A stretch of DNA of 39,042 nucleotides, from contig CALKZT010000112.1 in assembly GCA_938002815.1 (NCBI GenBank), positions 1 through 39,042 on the forward strand, given 5' to 3'. Below, one piece after another: positions 24,577 to 33,357 of this stretch. A program made the position numbers and the translations under genes. Positions within the stretch are counted from its first letter, which is position 1; every line of letters starts with the position of its first letter. The notes below the pieces were generated by a model that ran no database searches, was not told the DNA's origin, and saw only the letters and a program-made list of their open reading frames with translations. This DNA comes from an uncultured bacterium. Lineage in GTDB: Bacteria > Desulfobacterota > DSM-4660 > Desulfatiglandales > CALKZT01.

Positions 24577-25071
24577 ATGGAGAAGCTTTCCTCTTTGATC
24601 AGGAAGCTTAACTACTATACCTGCATGATGGGGATGTTCTTTATCATCCCCCTCATGCTGCTTACCACCTCAGATGTCTTGATGAGGGCGATTTTTAACA
24701 AACCCATAAAAGGCACCTTTGAACTCTCTGAGTATCTCCTCTCCATAAGTATACTCTTGGGTGCAGCATATACCCAGCAGGTGAAGGGCCATGTGGGAGT
24801 AAACTTTGTGATCATGAGGCTGGGCAAGAGAAAAAGGGCCTTTGTGGAGTCCATAACAAATACGGGCTCTCTCTTTGTCTTAATAATCATTAGCTGGCAG
24901 GGGCTTTTGAGGGCCTTTGAGGAGACAACGGTATCGGACATGCTCAGGATACCCCAGTGGCCCTTTAGGTTTTTGGTATTCGTGGCAGGGGTGGGCTTAA
25001 GTTTGGAGCTCTTGTTAAATTTAAAGGAGTCTCTTAGGGACCTTTTTAGAGACACGGAGAGTGGGGATTAG
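24577..25071 (+). CDS. dctQ: TRAP transporter small permease (DctQ type)
   Basis: A 164-residue membrane protein with four predicted helices, the small subunit of a TRAP transporter. MMGMFFIIPLMLLTTSDVLM and NKPIKGTFELSEYLLSISIL are typical DctQ text (R/K-P-I-x-G-x-x-E-L). It starts 8 bases after dctP and ends two bases before dctM. Confidence 0.92.
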   Translation: MEKLSSLIRKLNYYTCMMGMFFIIPLMLLTTSDVLMRAIFNKPIKGTFELSEYLLSISILLGAAYTQQVKGHVGVNFVIMRLGKRKRAFVESITNTGSLFVLIIISWQGLLRAFEETTVSDMLRIPQWPFRFLVFVAGVGLSLELLLNLKESLRDLFRDTESGD

Positions 25072-25073
25072 AT

Positions 25074-26381
25074 ATGAGTCCTGTTTTCGTGGGATTGGTG
25101 GGATCCTTTGTCTTGCTCTTACTCTTGTTTTTGGGAATGCCCATTGCCTTTGTGATGATGCTAGTGGGATTTTTGGGGATCTCCTTTCTGTCTTCCGTAG
25201 ATGCTGCCCTTCCTCTACTTGCGGATAATCTCTATGGTGCAGTATCCCATTATCCCTACACCATCATACCCCTCTTTGTATTGATGGGGACATTTGCCTC
25301 CTCTTCCGGGATCACCACAGAGCTCTATAATACCTTTGAAAAATGGTTTAGGAGGCTACCTGGGGGACTTGGCATAGCCACAGTGGGCGCCTGTGCAGGG
25401 TTTGCTGCTGTGAGTGGCTCCTCTGTGGCCGCAGCCGCTGCCATGGGCACAGTGGCTCTCCCTCAGATGAAACGTTTTGGCTATGATCCTAAGCTTGCTA
25501 CAGGTGTCATTGCAGCAGGAGGTACCCTTAGTTTTTTGATCCCGCCTTCTTTAGGTTTTGTGATCTTCGGGATGCTTACAGAGCAGTCAATAGGAAAGCT
25601 ACTTATAGCAGGTGTCTTACCAGGGGCCTTTCTATCCCTTTTCTATGCCTTGATAGTCTATACCATGGTAAAGTTAAACCCCAAGTTGGCCCCCATAGTC
25701 CCCCAAAGGAGTACTTGGAAAGAAAAGCTCCTTGCCCTCAGAGGGGTAAAGGAGACATTTGTTGTATTCCTAATTGTGATGGGTGGTATCTATGGAGGGT
25801 TTATAAACCCCACAGAGGCAGGTGCTGTAGGTGCCTTTTCTCTCTTCTTAATCGTCCTAATTAAGGGAAAGCTAAGGATAGATTCCCTCATCCAAGGCCT
25901 CTTTGAGACGATCAGGATCTCCTGTATGGTGATCTTCTTAGTGGCAGGGGCAAATGTCTTTAGCTATTTCCTTGCCCTTTCCACAATACCCACCCAAGTA
26001 TCCACGTGGATCATGGGCCTCGGGGTCTCTAAGTATATAGTACTTTCCATTATATTGGCCATCTACCTCCTTTTGGGCTGTTTTTTGGATGCAGTCTCCA
26101 TGATGGTCTTAACCCTTCCTGTGATATTTCCCATTGTGGTCTCTTTGGGATTCGATCCCATCTGGTTTGGTGTAATAGCGGTGCTCATGATGGAGGCAGG
26201 GCTCATCACACCTCCTGTGGGCCTAAACATCTATACATTGGCAGGGATTGCAAGGGACGTACCCATGGCAGATATCTTTAAGGGTACCCTACCCTTTTTG
26301 CTTGCAATCTTTGCTGTGGTCATCTTGATCGCCATAATTCCGGAGATAGCCACCTATCTACCCAAACTGATGTTAAAATAG
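25074..26381 (+). CDS. dctM: TRAP transporter large permease (DctM type)
   Basis: The 435-residue large membrane subunit with about 12 helices that carries the substrate in with sodium. Typical stretches are GAVSHYPYTIIPLFVLMGTF, GSSVAAAAAMGTVALPQMKR, GTLSFLIPPSLGFVIFGMLT and EAGLITPPVGLNIYTLAGIA. The family length is 420-440. It is translationally close to dctQ and followed by the hydroxylase genes after 9 bases, so uptake and the first catabolic enzyme are made together. Confidence 0.95.
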   Translation: MSPVFVGLVGSFVLLLLLFLGMPIAFVMMLVGFLGISFLSSVDAALPLLADNLYGAVSHYPYTIIPLFVLMGTFASSSGITTELYNTFEKWFRRLPGGLGIATVGACAGFAAVSGSSVAAAAAMGTVALPQMKRFGYDPKLATGVIAAGGTLSFLIPPSLGFVIFGMLTEQSIGKLLIAGVLPGAFLSLFYALIVYTMVKLNPKLAPIVPQRSTWKEKLLALRGVKETFVVFLIVMGGIYGGFINPTEAGAVGAFSLFLIVLIKGKLRIDSLIQGLFETIRISCMVIFLVAGANVFSYFLALSTIPTQVSTWIMGLGVSKYIVLSIILAIYLLLGCFLDAVSMMVLTLPVIFPIVVSLGFDPIWFGVIAVLMMEAGLITPPVGLNIYTLAGIARDVPMADIFKGTLPFLLAIFAVVILIAIIPEIATYLPKLMLK

Positions 26382-26390
26382 GGGTGCCTG

Positions 26391-26849
26391 ATGCATAGGA
26401 TAGAATTCACGTTAAACGGAGAGAGATTGGAGCTGGATGTGGAAGACCACATGACCCTCTTGGAACTCCTAAGGGATAGGCTCGGGATAACCAGTGTAAA
26501 AGAGGGGTGTGGCATAGGTGAGTGTGGGGCCTGTACTGTTCTATTGGACGACAAGCCCATATACTCATGTCTCACCTTGGCATTGAAGGTCCGTGGAAGG
26601 GATGTAAAGACCGTTGAATACCTGAGTCTGGATGGCAGGCTTCATCCCCTCCAAGAGGCCTTTATAAAGAGGGGAGCCGTCCAGTGTGGTTTTTGTACAC
26701 CAGGGATGTTATTGACTGCCTATTCCCTGATCCAAAGCGGAAAGAAGGTAGATGAAGATACCATAAGAGAGGCCTTAAGCGGCAATCTCTGCAGATGTAC
26801 AGGATATATTCAAATATTAGAGGCGGTAAAAGATGTTGCCCATATTTAA
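26391..26849 (+). CDS. Molybdenum hydroxylase small subunit, two [2Fe-2S] clusters
   Basis: A 152-residue iron-sulfur subunit of a xanthine-dehydrogenase-family hydroxylase (CoxS/NdhS type). The plant-type [2Fe-2S] site is CGIGECGACTVLLD with a preceding Cys-containing loop, and the second site is CGFCTPGM plus NLCRCTGY. It passes electrons from the Mo site to FAD. It comes first in the order S-M-L and overlaps the FAD-subunit gene by 17 bases. In the proposed pathway it is part of nicotinate dehydrogenase, but other aza-arene substrates are possible. Confidence 0.95.
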   Translation: MHRIEFTLNGERLELDVEDHMTLLELLRDRLGITSVKEGCGIGECGACTVLLDDKPIYSCLTLALKVRGRDVKTVEYLSLDGRLHPLQEAFIKRGAVQCGFCTPGMLLTAYSLIQSGKKVDEDTIREALSGNLCRCTGYIQILEAVKDVAHI

Positions 26850-27681
26850 GTGCCATACCCCTAAATCCAAAGAGGAGGCCCTCTCTATCCTCACCGAAGA
26901 GGAGAAGATCAAGGTACTGGCAGGTGGAACAGATCTTCTGGTGGAACTTCAAAGTGGAAAGAAGGTTGAAAATCTGTTGGATATAACCCAAGTGGCCGAT
27001 TTGAAATGGGATCCGGGGTCAAAGGCCCAAATAATTTCTCCCTTGAACACCCATGCCGAGATATCGGGCTCAGCCTTCATAAGAGAAAACTTCCCTGCCC
27101 TCTTTAAGGCCTGCTCCCTCGTTGGGTCTCCACAGATCAGGAATATGGGCACCATCGGAGGCAACATAGCCAATGCCTCCCCTGCTGCAGATAGTATTCC
27201 CCCTCTCCTAATATACGATGCAGAGCTTACTTTGGAATCAAAAGGGGGTTCAAGACAAATGGCTTTGGCCTCCATCTTAGAAGGCCCTTACAGGACAGGG
27301 ATCCTAAACCATGAACTCATCTCTTCCATATATCTAAAACCCCTCAGTGGTTTTAGGGAGGGCTATAAGAGGCTCACAATAAGGGATAGCCTTGCCTTAA
27401 GTAGGTTGTCTGTGGCCTACGCCATTAGGGATGATCGTGAGATGTGGCATGAGATCAGGCTTGCCATAGGTTCCCTGACTCCTATCCCCTTTAGGGCAGA
27501 GGGATTTGAAAGGGCTATCGGAGGCCAAAGGAAAGACAGAGGGCTCCTTGAAGGGGCACTTACGGATCTCGTAAATACCGTAAGAGAGATGGCAGGGGAA
27601 AGACCCACCCACAGATTTAAGATACCCATCTTAAAAGAATTGATCCGAGAGATCTTTGGAGTAGGAGATGCCAGTAGGTAA
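26833..27681 (+). CDS. Molybdenum hydroxylase FAD-binding subunit
   Basis: A 282-residue subunit of the CoxM type. FAD-binding signatures are VLAGGTDLLVELQSGK (about residues 34-49) and GTIGGNIANASPAADSIPPL (about 107-126), and a CO-dehydrogenase-flavoprotein C-terminal domain follows. It transfers electrons from the [2Fe-2S] subunit to NAD(P) or ferredoxin. The gene overlaps its neighbours on both sides (17 and 14 bases), so subunits are made in step. Confidence 0.93.
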   Translation: MLPIFKCHTPKSKEEALSILTEEEKIKVLAGGTDLLVELQSGKKVENLLDITQVADLKWDPGSKAQIISPLNTHAEISGSAFIRENFPALFKACSLVGSPQIRNMGTIGGNIANASPAADSIPPLLIYDAELTLESKGGSRQMALASILEGPYRTGILNHELISSIYLKPLSGFREGYKRLTIRDSLALSRLSVAYAIRDDREMWHEIRLAIGSLTPIPFRAEGFERAIGGQRKDRGLLEGALTDLVNTVREMAGERPTHRFKIPILKELIREIFGVGDASR

Positions 27682-29809
27682 ACCCATAGAGAGGTTGGAT
27701 GCCTTAGAGAAGGTCTTAGGCGCTGCTAAATTTGGTGCCGACATAAAGAGGGAGGGGATGCTGTACGGTGTTGTGGTAAGGAGCCAGAAGGCACATGCCA
27801 GGATCCACCACATAGACACATCCCAGGCCCAGATGATCCCAGGGGTAGTAAAGATCCTAAGCTTTAGAGATATTCCAGGAAAAAATCGCTTTGGGGTCTT
27901 AAGAAAGGACCAGCCTTATCTATCAGAAGGTTATGTAAGGTTTTTGGGTGACCCCATATTATTGGTGTTAGCTGAGAGCGAAAGGGCAGCAAGGGAGGCT
28001 GCTGCCTCGATTAGAATAACTTACGGAGAGTTAGAAGGGATCTTTGGTCCATCTAGTTCTGCTTTGAGTAACGTAAAGATACATGAAGATGGTAATCTTC
28101 TGTGCCAAAAAAAAGTCATAAGGGGCGATATCCAAAAGGGATTTTCTACAAGTGATCTGGTGGTAGAAAATACCTACCAGACACAGTTTTTAGACCACGC
28201 CTTCTTGGAGTGTGAAGCAGGGGTTGGGTTCTTAGACGAGCTGGGGAGGATAGTGATCATCTCCTCTACCCAGAATGTGCACTACAAGCGGAAAGAGGTT
28301 GCAACGCTTCTGGCCTTACCCGAAGAGAAGATAAGGGTCATCCAGGCCACCACAGGAGGAGGCTTTGGGGGAAAGCTGGATATGACTGTGGAAGGATATG
28401 TGGCCCTGGCGGTCTATCACACAAAAAGGCCTGTGATGATCAGGTATACGAGAAGTGAGAGCATGCTTGCCAACACAAAGAGGCACCCCCTCACCATCTC
28501 ATACAAGACGGGTGCCACCAAAGATGGAAGGCTTACGGCAATACAGGTAAGGGTGGTTGGAGATACTGGCGCATATGCCTCCTATGGAGAGGTGGTAGCC
28601 CAAAGGGCAGCCGTACATGCCTCTGGACCTTATGAGGTCCCAAATGTCTATGTGGAATCCTTGATGTATTACACCAACAATCCCCCATGTGGTGCCATGA
28701 GGGGTTTTGGGATCCCACAGATGGCCTTTGCCCACGAATCCCAAATGGACGAGATCGCCCGTTTACTGGGAATTGATCCCCTCCAGATCAGGCTTATAAA
28801 CGGACTCAAAAGGGGGGCCAGCACTATTACGGGGCAGAGACTAACCCATAGTGTGGGATATATAGATACCCTGAAGGCCATTGAACCTTTCTGGAGAGAT
28901 AGAAGAAAAGGTGATTGGGAAGGCTATGGCCTTGGCTCCATGTATTACGGTATAGGTAATACAGGGGTCCCCAATCCCTCCTCCTGTTACCTTACCCTAA
29001 GAGAAGATGGAAAGATAGGTTTCCATTTGGGGGCCTGCGAAATAGGGCAAGGTTCAGATACAGTCCTTTTACAGATACTCCTCCAGACCCTCTCTGTGGG
29101 CCCAGAGGGTGTGGAGCTGATTAGGGCCGATACAGATCTCTCCAAGGATGCCGGTTCCACCTCTGCAAGCAGACAGACCTATATAACGGGGAAGGCAGTT
29201 CAATTGGCTGGTGAGGCCTTAAAGGGGTACCTGGAGGAAAAGGGATTTTATAGGGGAAGGTCCCTCAAAGAGATCTATTTGGAGGCAAAGGAGGAAGGCA
29301 GGATCCTCTTTGAGGGCTTTTTTGACCCCCCTACTACCCCTTTGGATCCCCAAGGGCAAGGGATCCCTTATGCTACATATGCCTTTGCAACCCACATGAC
29401 AAAGGTGGAAATAGAACCTGCCACCATGAGATGTAGGGTAAAAAAGGTAATAGCTGCCCATGATGTGGGACGGGCGGTAAATCCAGTAAATATAAGGGGC
29501 CAGATCTATGGAGGGATTGCCATGGGAATAGGCCTTGCCTTAATGGAGGAATTTGTCCCTGGCAAGACCCTAAATCTGAACAACTACTATGTGGCAACTA
29601 TAAAGGACATGCCTGAGGTGGAAACAATCCTCATAGAAGACCCAGAGCCCACTGGCCCCTATGGAGCCAAGGGTGTTGGGGAACCTGCCCTGATTCCGCA
29701 GGCAGCAAGTATTGTAAATGCCATTAGGGATGCTACTGGCATGAGAATATTGAAGCTACCCTGTAACTTTGAAAGGCTATGGTTACAGAGGTTGAGCGGG
29801 GGAACTTAG
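27668..29809 (+). CDS. Molybdenum hydroxylase large (molybdopterin) subunit
   Basis: A 713-residue catalytic subunit of the xanthine dehydrogenase/CoxL superfamily, close to the family's 750-800. It begins GKPIERLDALEKVLGAAKFG and contains the cofactor loop TTGGGFGGK, PCGAMRGFGIPQMAFAHESQ, EIGQGSDT, and the catalytic Glu in GAKGVGEPALIPQAASIVNA. These enzymes hydroxylate electron-poor ring carbons next to N with oxygen from water. In E. barkeri the matching enzyme turns nicotinate into 6-hydroxynicotinate; here that role is suggested by the downstream reductase and enamidase. The E. barkeri enzyme splits this part into two chains, whereas here it is one. No maturation gene is nearby. Confidence 0.94.
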   Translation: MPVGKPIERLDALEKVLGAAKFGADIKREGMLYGVVVRSQKAHARIHHIDTSQAQMIPGVVKILSFRDIPGKNRFGVLRKDQPYLSEGYVRFLGDPILLVLAESERAAREAAASIRITYGELEGIFGPSSSALSNVKIHEDGNLLCQKKVIRGDIQKGFSTSDLVVENTYQTQFLDHAFLECEAGVGFLDELGRIVIISSTQNVHYKRKEVATLLALPEEKIRVIQATTGGGFGGKLDMTVEGYVALAVYHTKRPVMIRYTRSESMLANTKRHPLTISYKTGATKDGRLTAIQVRVVGDTGAYASYGEVVAQRAAVHASGPYEVPNVYVESLMYYTNNPPCGAMRGFGIPQMAFAHESQMDEIARLLGIDPLQIRLINGLKRGASTITGQRLTHSVGYIDTLKAIEPFWRDRRKGDWEGYGLGSMYYGIGNTGVPNPSSCYLTLREDGKIGFHLGACEIGQGSDTVLLQILLQTLSVGPEGVELIRADTDLSKDAGSTSASRQTYITGKAVQLAGEALKGYLEEKGFYRGRSLKEIYLEAKEEGRILFEGFFDPPTTPLDPQGQGIPYATYAFATHMTKVEIEPATMRCRVKKVIAAHDVGRAVNPVNIRGQIYGGIAMGIGLALMEEFVPGKTLNLNNYYVATIKDMPEVETILIEDPEPTGPYGAKGVGEPALIPQAASIVNAIRDATGMRILKLPCNFERLWLQRLSGGT

Positions 29810-29866
29810 CCTACCTTAGAAGCTATTGGGAGGGTCCAAAAATTCAGAGGCAAAAGGGAGGAAGAG

Positions 29867-31018
29867 ATGGAATCCATTCTCATAAGAAACATTGGCACTA
29901 TTCTTACGGGGGATATCTCGGAGCCGATTCTTATGGGACCAATGAATCTGCTAATAAGAGAAGGAATGATCCAGAGGATCTCAAAGGAAGCGATCCAAGC
30001 AGAGGCAAAGCTAATAGATGCCTCTGGGATGACACTTTGCCCGGGCCTGATCGACAGCCATACCCATCCTGTGATCGGTGACTTTACCCCTAGACAAAAC
30101 ATGTTGGGCTTTATAGACAGTAGCCTCCATGGGGGTGTCACATCCATGATCTCTGCAGGAGAGGTGCATCTACCTGGAAGGCCCAAGGACCCGAAAGGGA
30201 CAAAGGCCTTGGCTCTCCTTGCAAAGAGGGCCTTTGAAAACCAAAGACCCTCGGGGGTGAAGGTGTATGCCGGGGCTTTGATATTAGAAAAGGGTCTCAC
30301 AGAGGCAGATTTTAAAGAACTGGCGGAAGATGGGGTGTGGTTGGTAGGAGAGATAGGGCTAGGAAGCGTTAAGACCGCCTCTGAGGCAGAGGAAATGGTC
30401 TCTTGGGCAAAGAAATATGGCATGAAGGTGCTCATGCACGTGGGAGGTACCAGTATACCGGGAAGTAGCACAGTGAGCTGTGAGGATGTGCTTTTAGCCA
30501 GTCCCACAGTGGCCTGTCACCTAAATGGAGGTCCCACGTCTGTTTCACCGAAGGAGGCCTTTAGGATCATAGATGAGTCTGATTGCGCCATAGAGATAGT
30601 CCATTGCGGAAATATGTCTATGGCCTATCAGATAGGAAACTATTTAAAAGAGAAGGCCCAGTTAGGGAGACTCATATTGGGTAACGACGCGCCTTCCGGC
30701 ACAGGTGTGATCCCTCTGGGCATATGGAGGATGATTTCCTATCTTTCGAGTATGTGTAAGATCCCTGCAGAAATTGCCCTTTGTGCTGCCACCGGGAATA
30801 CCATGAGGGTGTTTGGGCTTTCCCATGGGATCATAAGAGAAGGGCTACCTGCAGATCTCCAGCTCATAGACGCACCTATGGGTTCTGTGGGAAGGGATGC
30901 AAAGACTGCCATAGAGGCAGGGGATATCCCTGGAATAGCCATGGTAATGATAGATGGCTCGGTGAAGGTAAATGTGAGCAGGAACACCCCCCCACCAAAT
31001 AGAAGAGCAAGCTTATAG
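29867..31018 (+). CDS. ena: Enamidase (amidohydrolase superfamily)
   Basis: A 383-residue binuclear-zinc amidohydrolase that closely matches Eubacterium barkeri enamidase as I recall it, including GPMNLLIREGMI-like start, ISAGEVHLPGRPKDPKGTKA, HVGGTSIPGSSTVS and GRLILGNDAPSGTGVIPLGI. Enamidase opens 6-oxo-1,4,5,6-tetrahydronicotinate and releases ammonia to give 2-formylglutarate. Expected metal ligands are all present: H65 and H67 (DSHTHP), E162 (GEIGLG), H191, H218 and D274. There are 57 bases between the large hydroxylase gene and this ATG. An activity on a related cyclic enamide is the main alternative. Confidence 0.9.
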   Translation: MESILIRNIGTILTGDISEPILMGPMNLLIREGMIQRISKEAIQAEAKLIDASGMTLCPGLIDSHTHPVIGDFTPRQNMLGFIDSSLHGGVTSMISAGEVHLPGRPKDPKGTKALALLAKRAFENQRPSGVKVYAGALILEKGLTEADFKELAEDGVWLVGEIGLGSVKTASEAEEMVSWAKKYGMKVLMHVGGTSIPGSSTVSCEDVLLASPTVACHLNGGPTSVSPKEAFRIIDESDCAIEIVHCGNMSMAYQIGNYLKEKAQLGRLILGNDAPSGTGVIPLGIWRMISYLSSMCKIPAEIALCAATGNTMRVFGLSHGIIREGLPADLQLIDAPMGSVGRDAKTAIEAGDIPGIAMVMIDGSVKVNVSRNTPPPNRRASL

Positions 31019-31027
31019 GAGTGGGAA

Positions 31028-32539
31028 GTGAAATTAGATATCCAAAGGTGCAATGGATGTGGCCTCTGCCAAGAGGTATGCCCTTTAGGGGTCTTAAGTG
31101 TGGAGGACAAAAAGGTCAAGATCTCTGAGGGCTGTGTGGAGTGTAGGACCTGTCTGAAGGTCTGCCCCAAGGGTGTCTTTTCCATGGAAGATAAAAAAGA
31201 AGGGGTCCTATGTGATGCATGTCCCATCATGTGTAGGATCCCTGAAGGCGGAAAAGGTGCCTGCCACAGGTATGTAAACGATGGTGGAATACTTAAGAGA
31301 GGGGCAAGGCTTTTTACCTATGAAGAGGTGGCAGAGTACCTGAAAGGTACAGACCCTTTAATAGAGAGGCCCCTCATAACAGGGATAGGATCTGGCACCA
31401 CCTATCCAGATTTCAGGCCATCTCCTCTCATAGTCTCTGGAATTAGAGATGGAGTAGAAGTGGTGACAGTGGTCACAGAGGCCCCTTTGAGCTATAGCGG
31501 ATTAAAGTTGAAGATAGATACCGATGAGTTTTTGGGGACAGAGGGTAAAAGGGTATTTGTAAAGGGAAAAGGCCGAAGACACATAGGCCACCTCTGCACA
31601 GAGGAGTACGGCTCAAAGATCTTGTCCCTTGGAGGTGTAAATATACTTACCTCAAAGCACGGTATCTTTGCTGCCAAGGCAATATACGAGCTCCTAAAGG
31701 GCCGCTCTGTGAAGATAACCATAGAGGACGGGGCCGAGCTGGAAGTCAGAATAGGGGATAGACCCATTGTAAACAAGGGAATCCAAGAGAGGATGCGGGT
31801 GGGATGCGGCAGCGCCACCACAGGGCTATTTGCACCACTGATGGCGGAGGCAGCAGATGAGGTGATCGTCTTAGATGGCCACATAACCGCACTCTTTACA
31901 GAGCATCCCTCTGGTAGATACCTTGGGGTGAAGAGATCTGGGATCAAGATAAAGGGTTTGAAGAGCACAGAGGGGAGATATTTTCTGGAAAAGGGAGATG
32001 GCTGGGGGGGTACAAGGATCCAAAACCCCCTTGAAGTAATAGAATCCGTGGATACCAGACAGTTTAAAATAGGCTCTACCTTGCTGATCACTGAGACTAC
32101 AGGTGAAAGGTATGCCTACTTTAGGATGACCGAAGAGGGCCTAAAGGAGGCAGAGCCCTCAAAGGGTGCGATGGAATTCCTCAGGGAACTGAGGGACTCC
32201 TGTGAGGCCACAATGGTAAGCGGAGTTTTTGCAGCAGGGGTAGGAGGCTCTGCCAGGGCCGGGGTTACCAAAAACCCTATTAGGCTTACAAGGGCAGTCC
32301 ACAGAGGGGAAGTTGCCATCACCATAGGGGGTGCGAGGCCTTTTATATTCCCAGGAGGTGGCATAAACTTCCTGGTGGATGTAGGGCAGATCCGATTTGG
32401 CAGTATCTACCTTACCCCGACCCCCTCCTTTGTCCTACCAGTGGAATACACGATGGCCAAAAAGACCTTTGAAGAGATAGGTGGCCACATAGAGGCCCTA
32501 AGACCCCTGGATCAGGTCTTAGAGGAAATAGGTGCATGA
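31028..32539 (+). CDS. hnr: 6-hydroxynicotinate reductase-like iron-sulfur protein
   Basis: A 503-residue protein matching the 6-hydroxynicotinate reductase family, which reduces the hydroxylated pyridine ring to 6-oxotetrahydronicotinate using reduced ferredoxin. The N terminus has two [4Fe-4S] motifs, C8xxC11xxC14xxxC18 and C36xxC39xxC42xxxC46. A third set is C62xxCPxxC69...C79 in a CxxCPxxCxIxxGxxGxC pattern. The long C-terminal part (about 115-503) has no other recognised domain; GCGSATTGLFAPLMAEAADE stands out at about 259-278. The start is GTG 31028 after AGGAGTGGGAA, and the stop overlaps the next ATG (ATGA). The E. barkeri enzyme is reported to carry covalent flavin and Fe-S. Confidence 0.87.
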   Translation: MKLDIQRCNGCGLCQEVCPLGVLSVEDKKVKISEGCVECRTCLKVCPKGVFSMEDKKEGVLCDACPIMCRIPEGGKGACHRYVNDGGILKRGARLFTYEEVAEYLKGTDPLIERPLITGIGSGTTYPDFRPSPLIVSGIRDGVEVVTVVTEAPLSYSGLKLKIDTDEFLGTEGKRVFVKGKGRRHIGHLCTEEYGSKILSLGGVNILTSKHGIFAAKAIYELLKGRSVKITIEDGAELEVRIGDRPIVNKGIQERMRVGCGSATTGLFAPLMAEAADEVIVLDGHITALFTEHPSGRYLGVKRSGIKIKGLKSTEGRYFLEKGDGWGGTRIQNPLEVIESVDTRQFKIGSTLLITETTGERYAYFRMTEEGLKEAEPSKGAMEFLRELRDSCEATMVSGVFAAGVGGSARAGVTKNPIRLTRAVHRGEVAITIGGARPFIFPGGGINFLVDVGQIRFGSIYLTPTPSFVLPVEYTMAKKTFEEIGGHIEALRPLDQVLEEIGA

Positions 32540-33357
32540 TCTTCTTGGAAGAAGGCCCTTCCTCTTTAGTTGTGGACGTCAGATCCAAGGGCCAAAAGAT
32601 CTCCTGTGACGAGTCAAAGCTCCAAAGGGAACTAAGGGAGATCCTGGCCTCCTTAAAGGAGGTATTGCCTCTCCTAAAGATAAAGGGGTTTCGGATAAGA
32701 AAGCTCAAACACCTACCTTGGGTGGCAAGGGAGATGATAGAGGCCTGCCAGCTTATCTCAGGTCAGGAGCTTACCCCTATGGCCGCGGTGGCTGGGGCAG
32801 TGGCAGATGCCCTGAAAGAGAGGCTTGTGGAGGATGGTTTTGACTATGTGATGGTGAACAATGGGGGGGATATCTCCCTTTATACCTGTTTGGATCAGAG
32901 GATTAGTGTGGCCATAAAGGATCTGCTTGGGAATACTATAGCCTTTTTATACCTAAAAGGACCTTTGGATATCGGCATTGCCACAAGCGGGATGGGCGGA
33001 AGAAGCCTTACAAAAGGGATCTTAGACTCCGTGACCGTGATCTCAAAGAGGGCCTCCGTTGCAGATGCTGCTGCCACCTTTATAGGGACCATGAGCACCT
33101 TAGATTCAGAGGCAGTAAGAAAGCTAAAGGCCAGTGAATTGGACCGGGAAACAGATCTTGGGGAGGAAATGGTGTGTGTAGGAGTAGGAGATCTAACCGA
33201 GCAGGAGTTATGGGAAGGTACCCAAAAGGCCAGGAGGGCCTCTTGGGGCCTCAAAAAATCAGGGGCCATATACGGTTCGGTGATAAGACTAAAGGGAAAG
33301 GTTTATACTGATCTTTCCAACAATCACATTAAGGCGGAGGTGAGGCCATGCTTATAA
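32536..33357 (+). CDS. UPF0280 family protein (ApbE-like fold)
   Basis: A 273-residue protein of the UPF0280 family, which shares the ApbE superfamily fold. ApbE enzymes attach FMN to proteins. Visible parts are TPMAAVAGAVADALKERLVE (about 75-94), VNNGGDISLY and GIATSGMGGRSLTKGILDSV with SVADAAATFIGT; these parallel ApbE's AGAVAD, NxGGD and metal-site DSVTV/ADA motifs. It overlaps the reductase stop by four bases and the next gene by ten. Because 6-hydroxynicotinate reductase is reported to carry covalent flavin, a flavinylation role for this gene is attractive but unproven. Confidence 0.87.
   Translation: MIFLEEGPSSLVVDVRSKGQKISCDESKLQRELREILASLKEVLPLLKIKGFRIRKLKHLPWVAREMIEACQLISGQELTPMAAVAGAVADALKERLVEDGFDYVMVNNGGDISLYTCLDQRISVAIKDLLGNTIAFLYLKGPLDIGIATSGMGGRSLTKGILDSVTVISKRASVADAAATFIGTMSTLDSEAVRKLKASELDRETDLGEEMVCVGVGDLTEQELWEGTQKARRASWGLKKSGAIYGSVIRLKGKVYTDLSNNHIKAEVRPCL

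Noticed and set aside
29806-30507. Minus-strand 233-codon ORF inside the enamidase gene
   Set aside because: Antisense shadow; the plus strand has the full enamidase motifs.
31492-32091. Minus-strand 199-codon ORF inside the reductase gene
   Set aside because: Antisense shadow of a well-supported gene; the composition is unlike a real protein.
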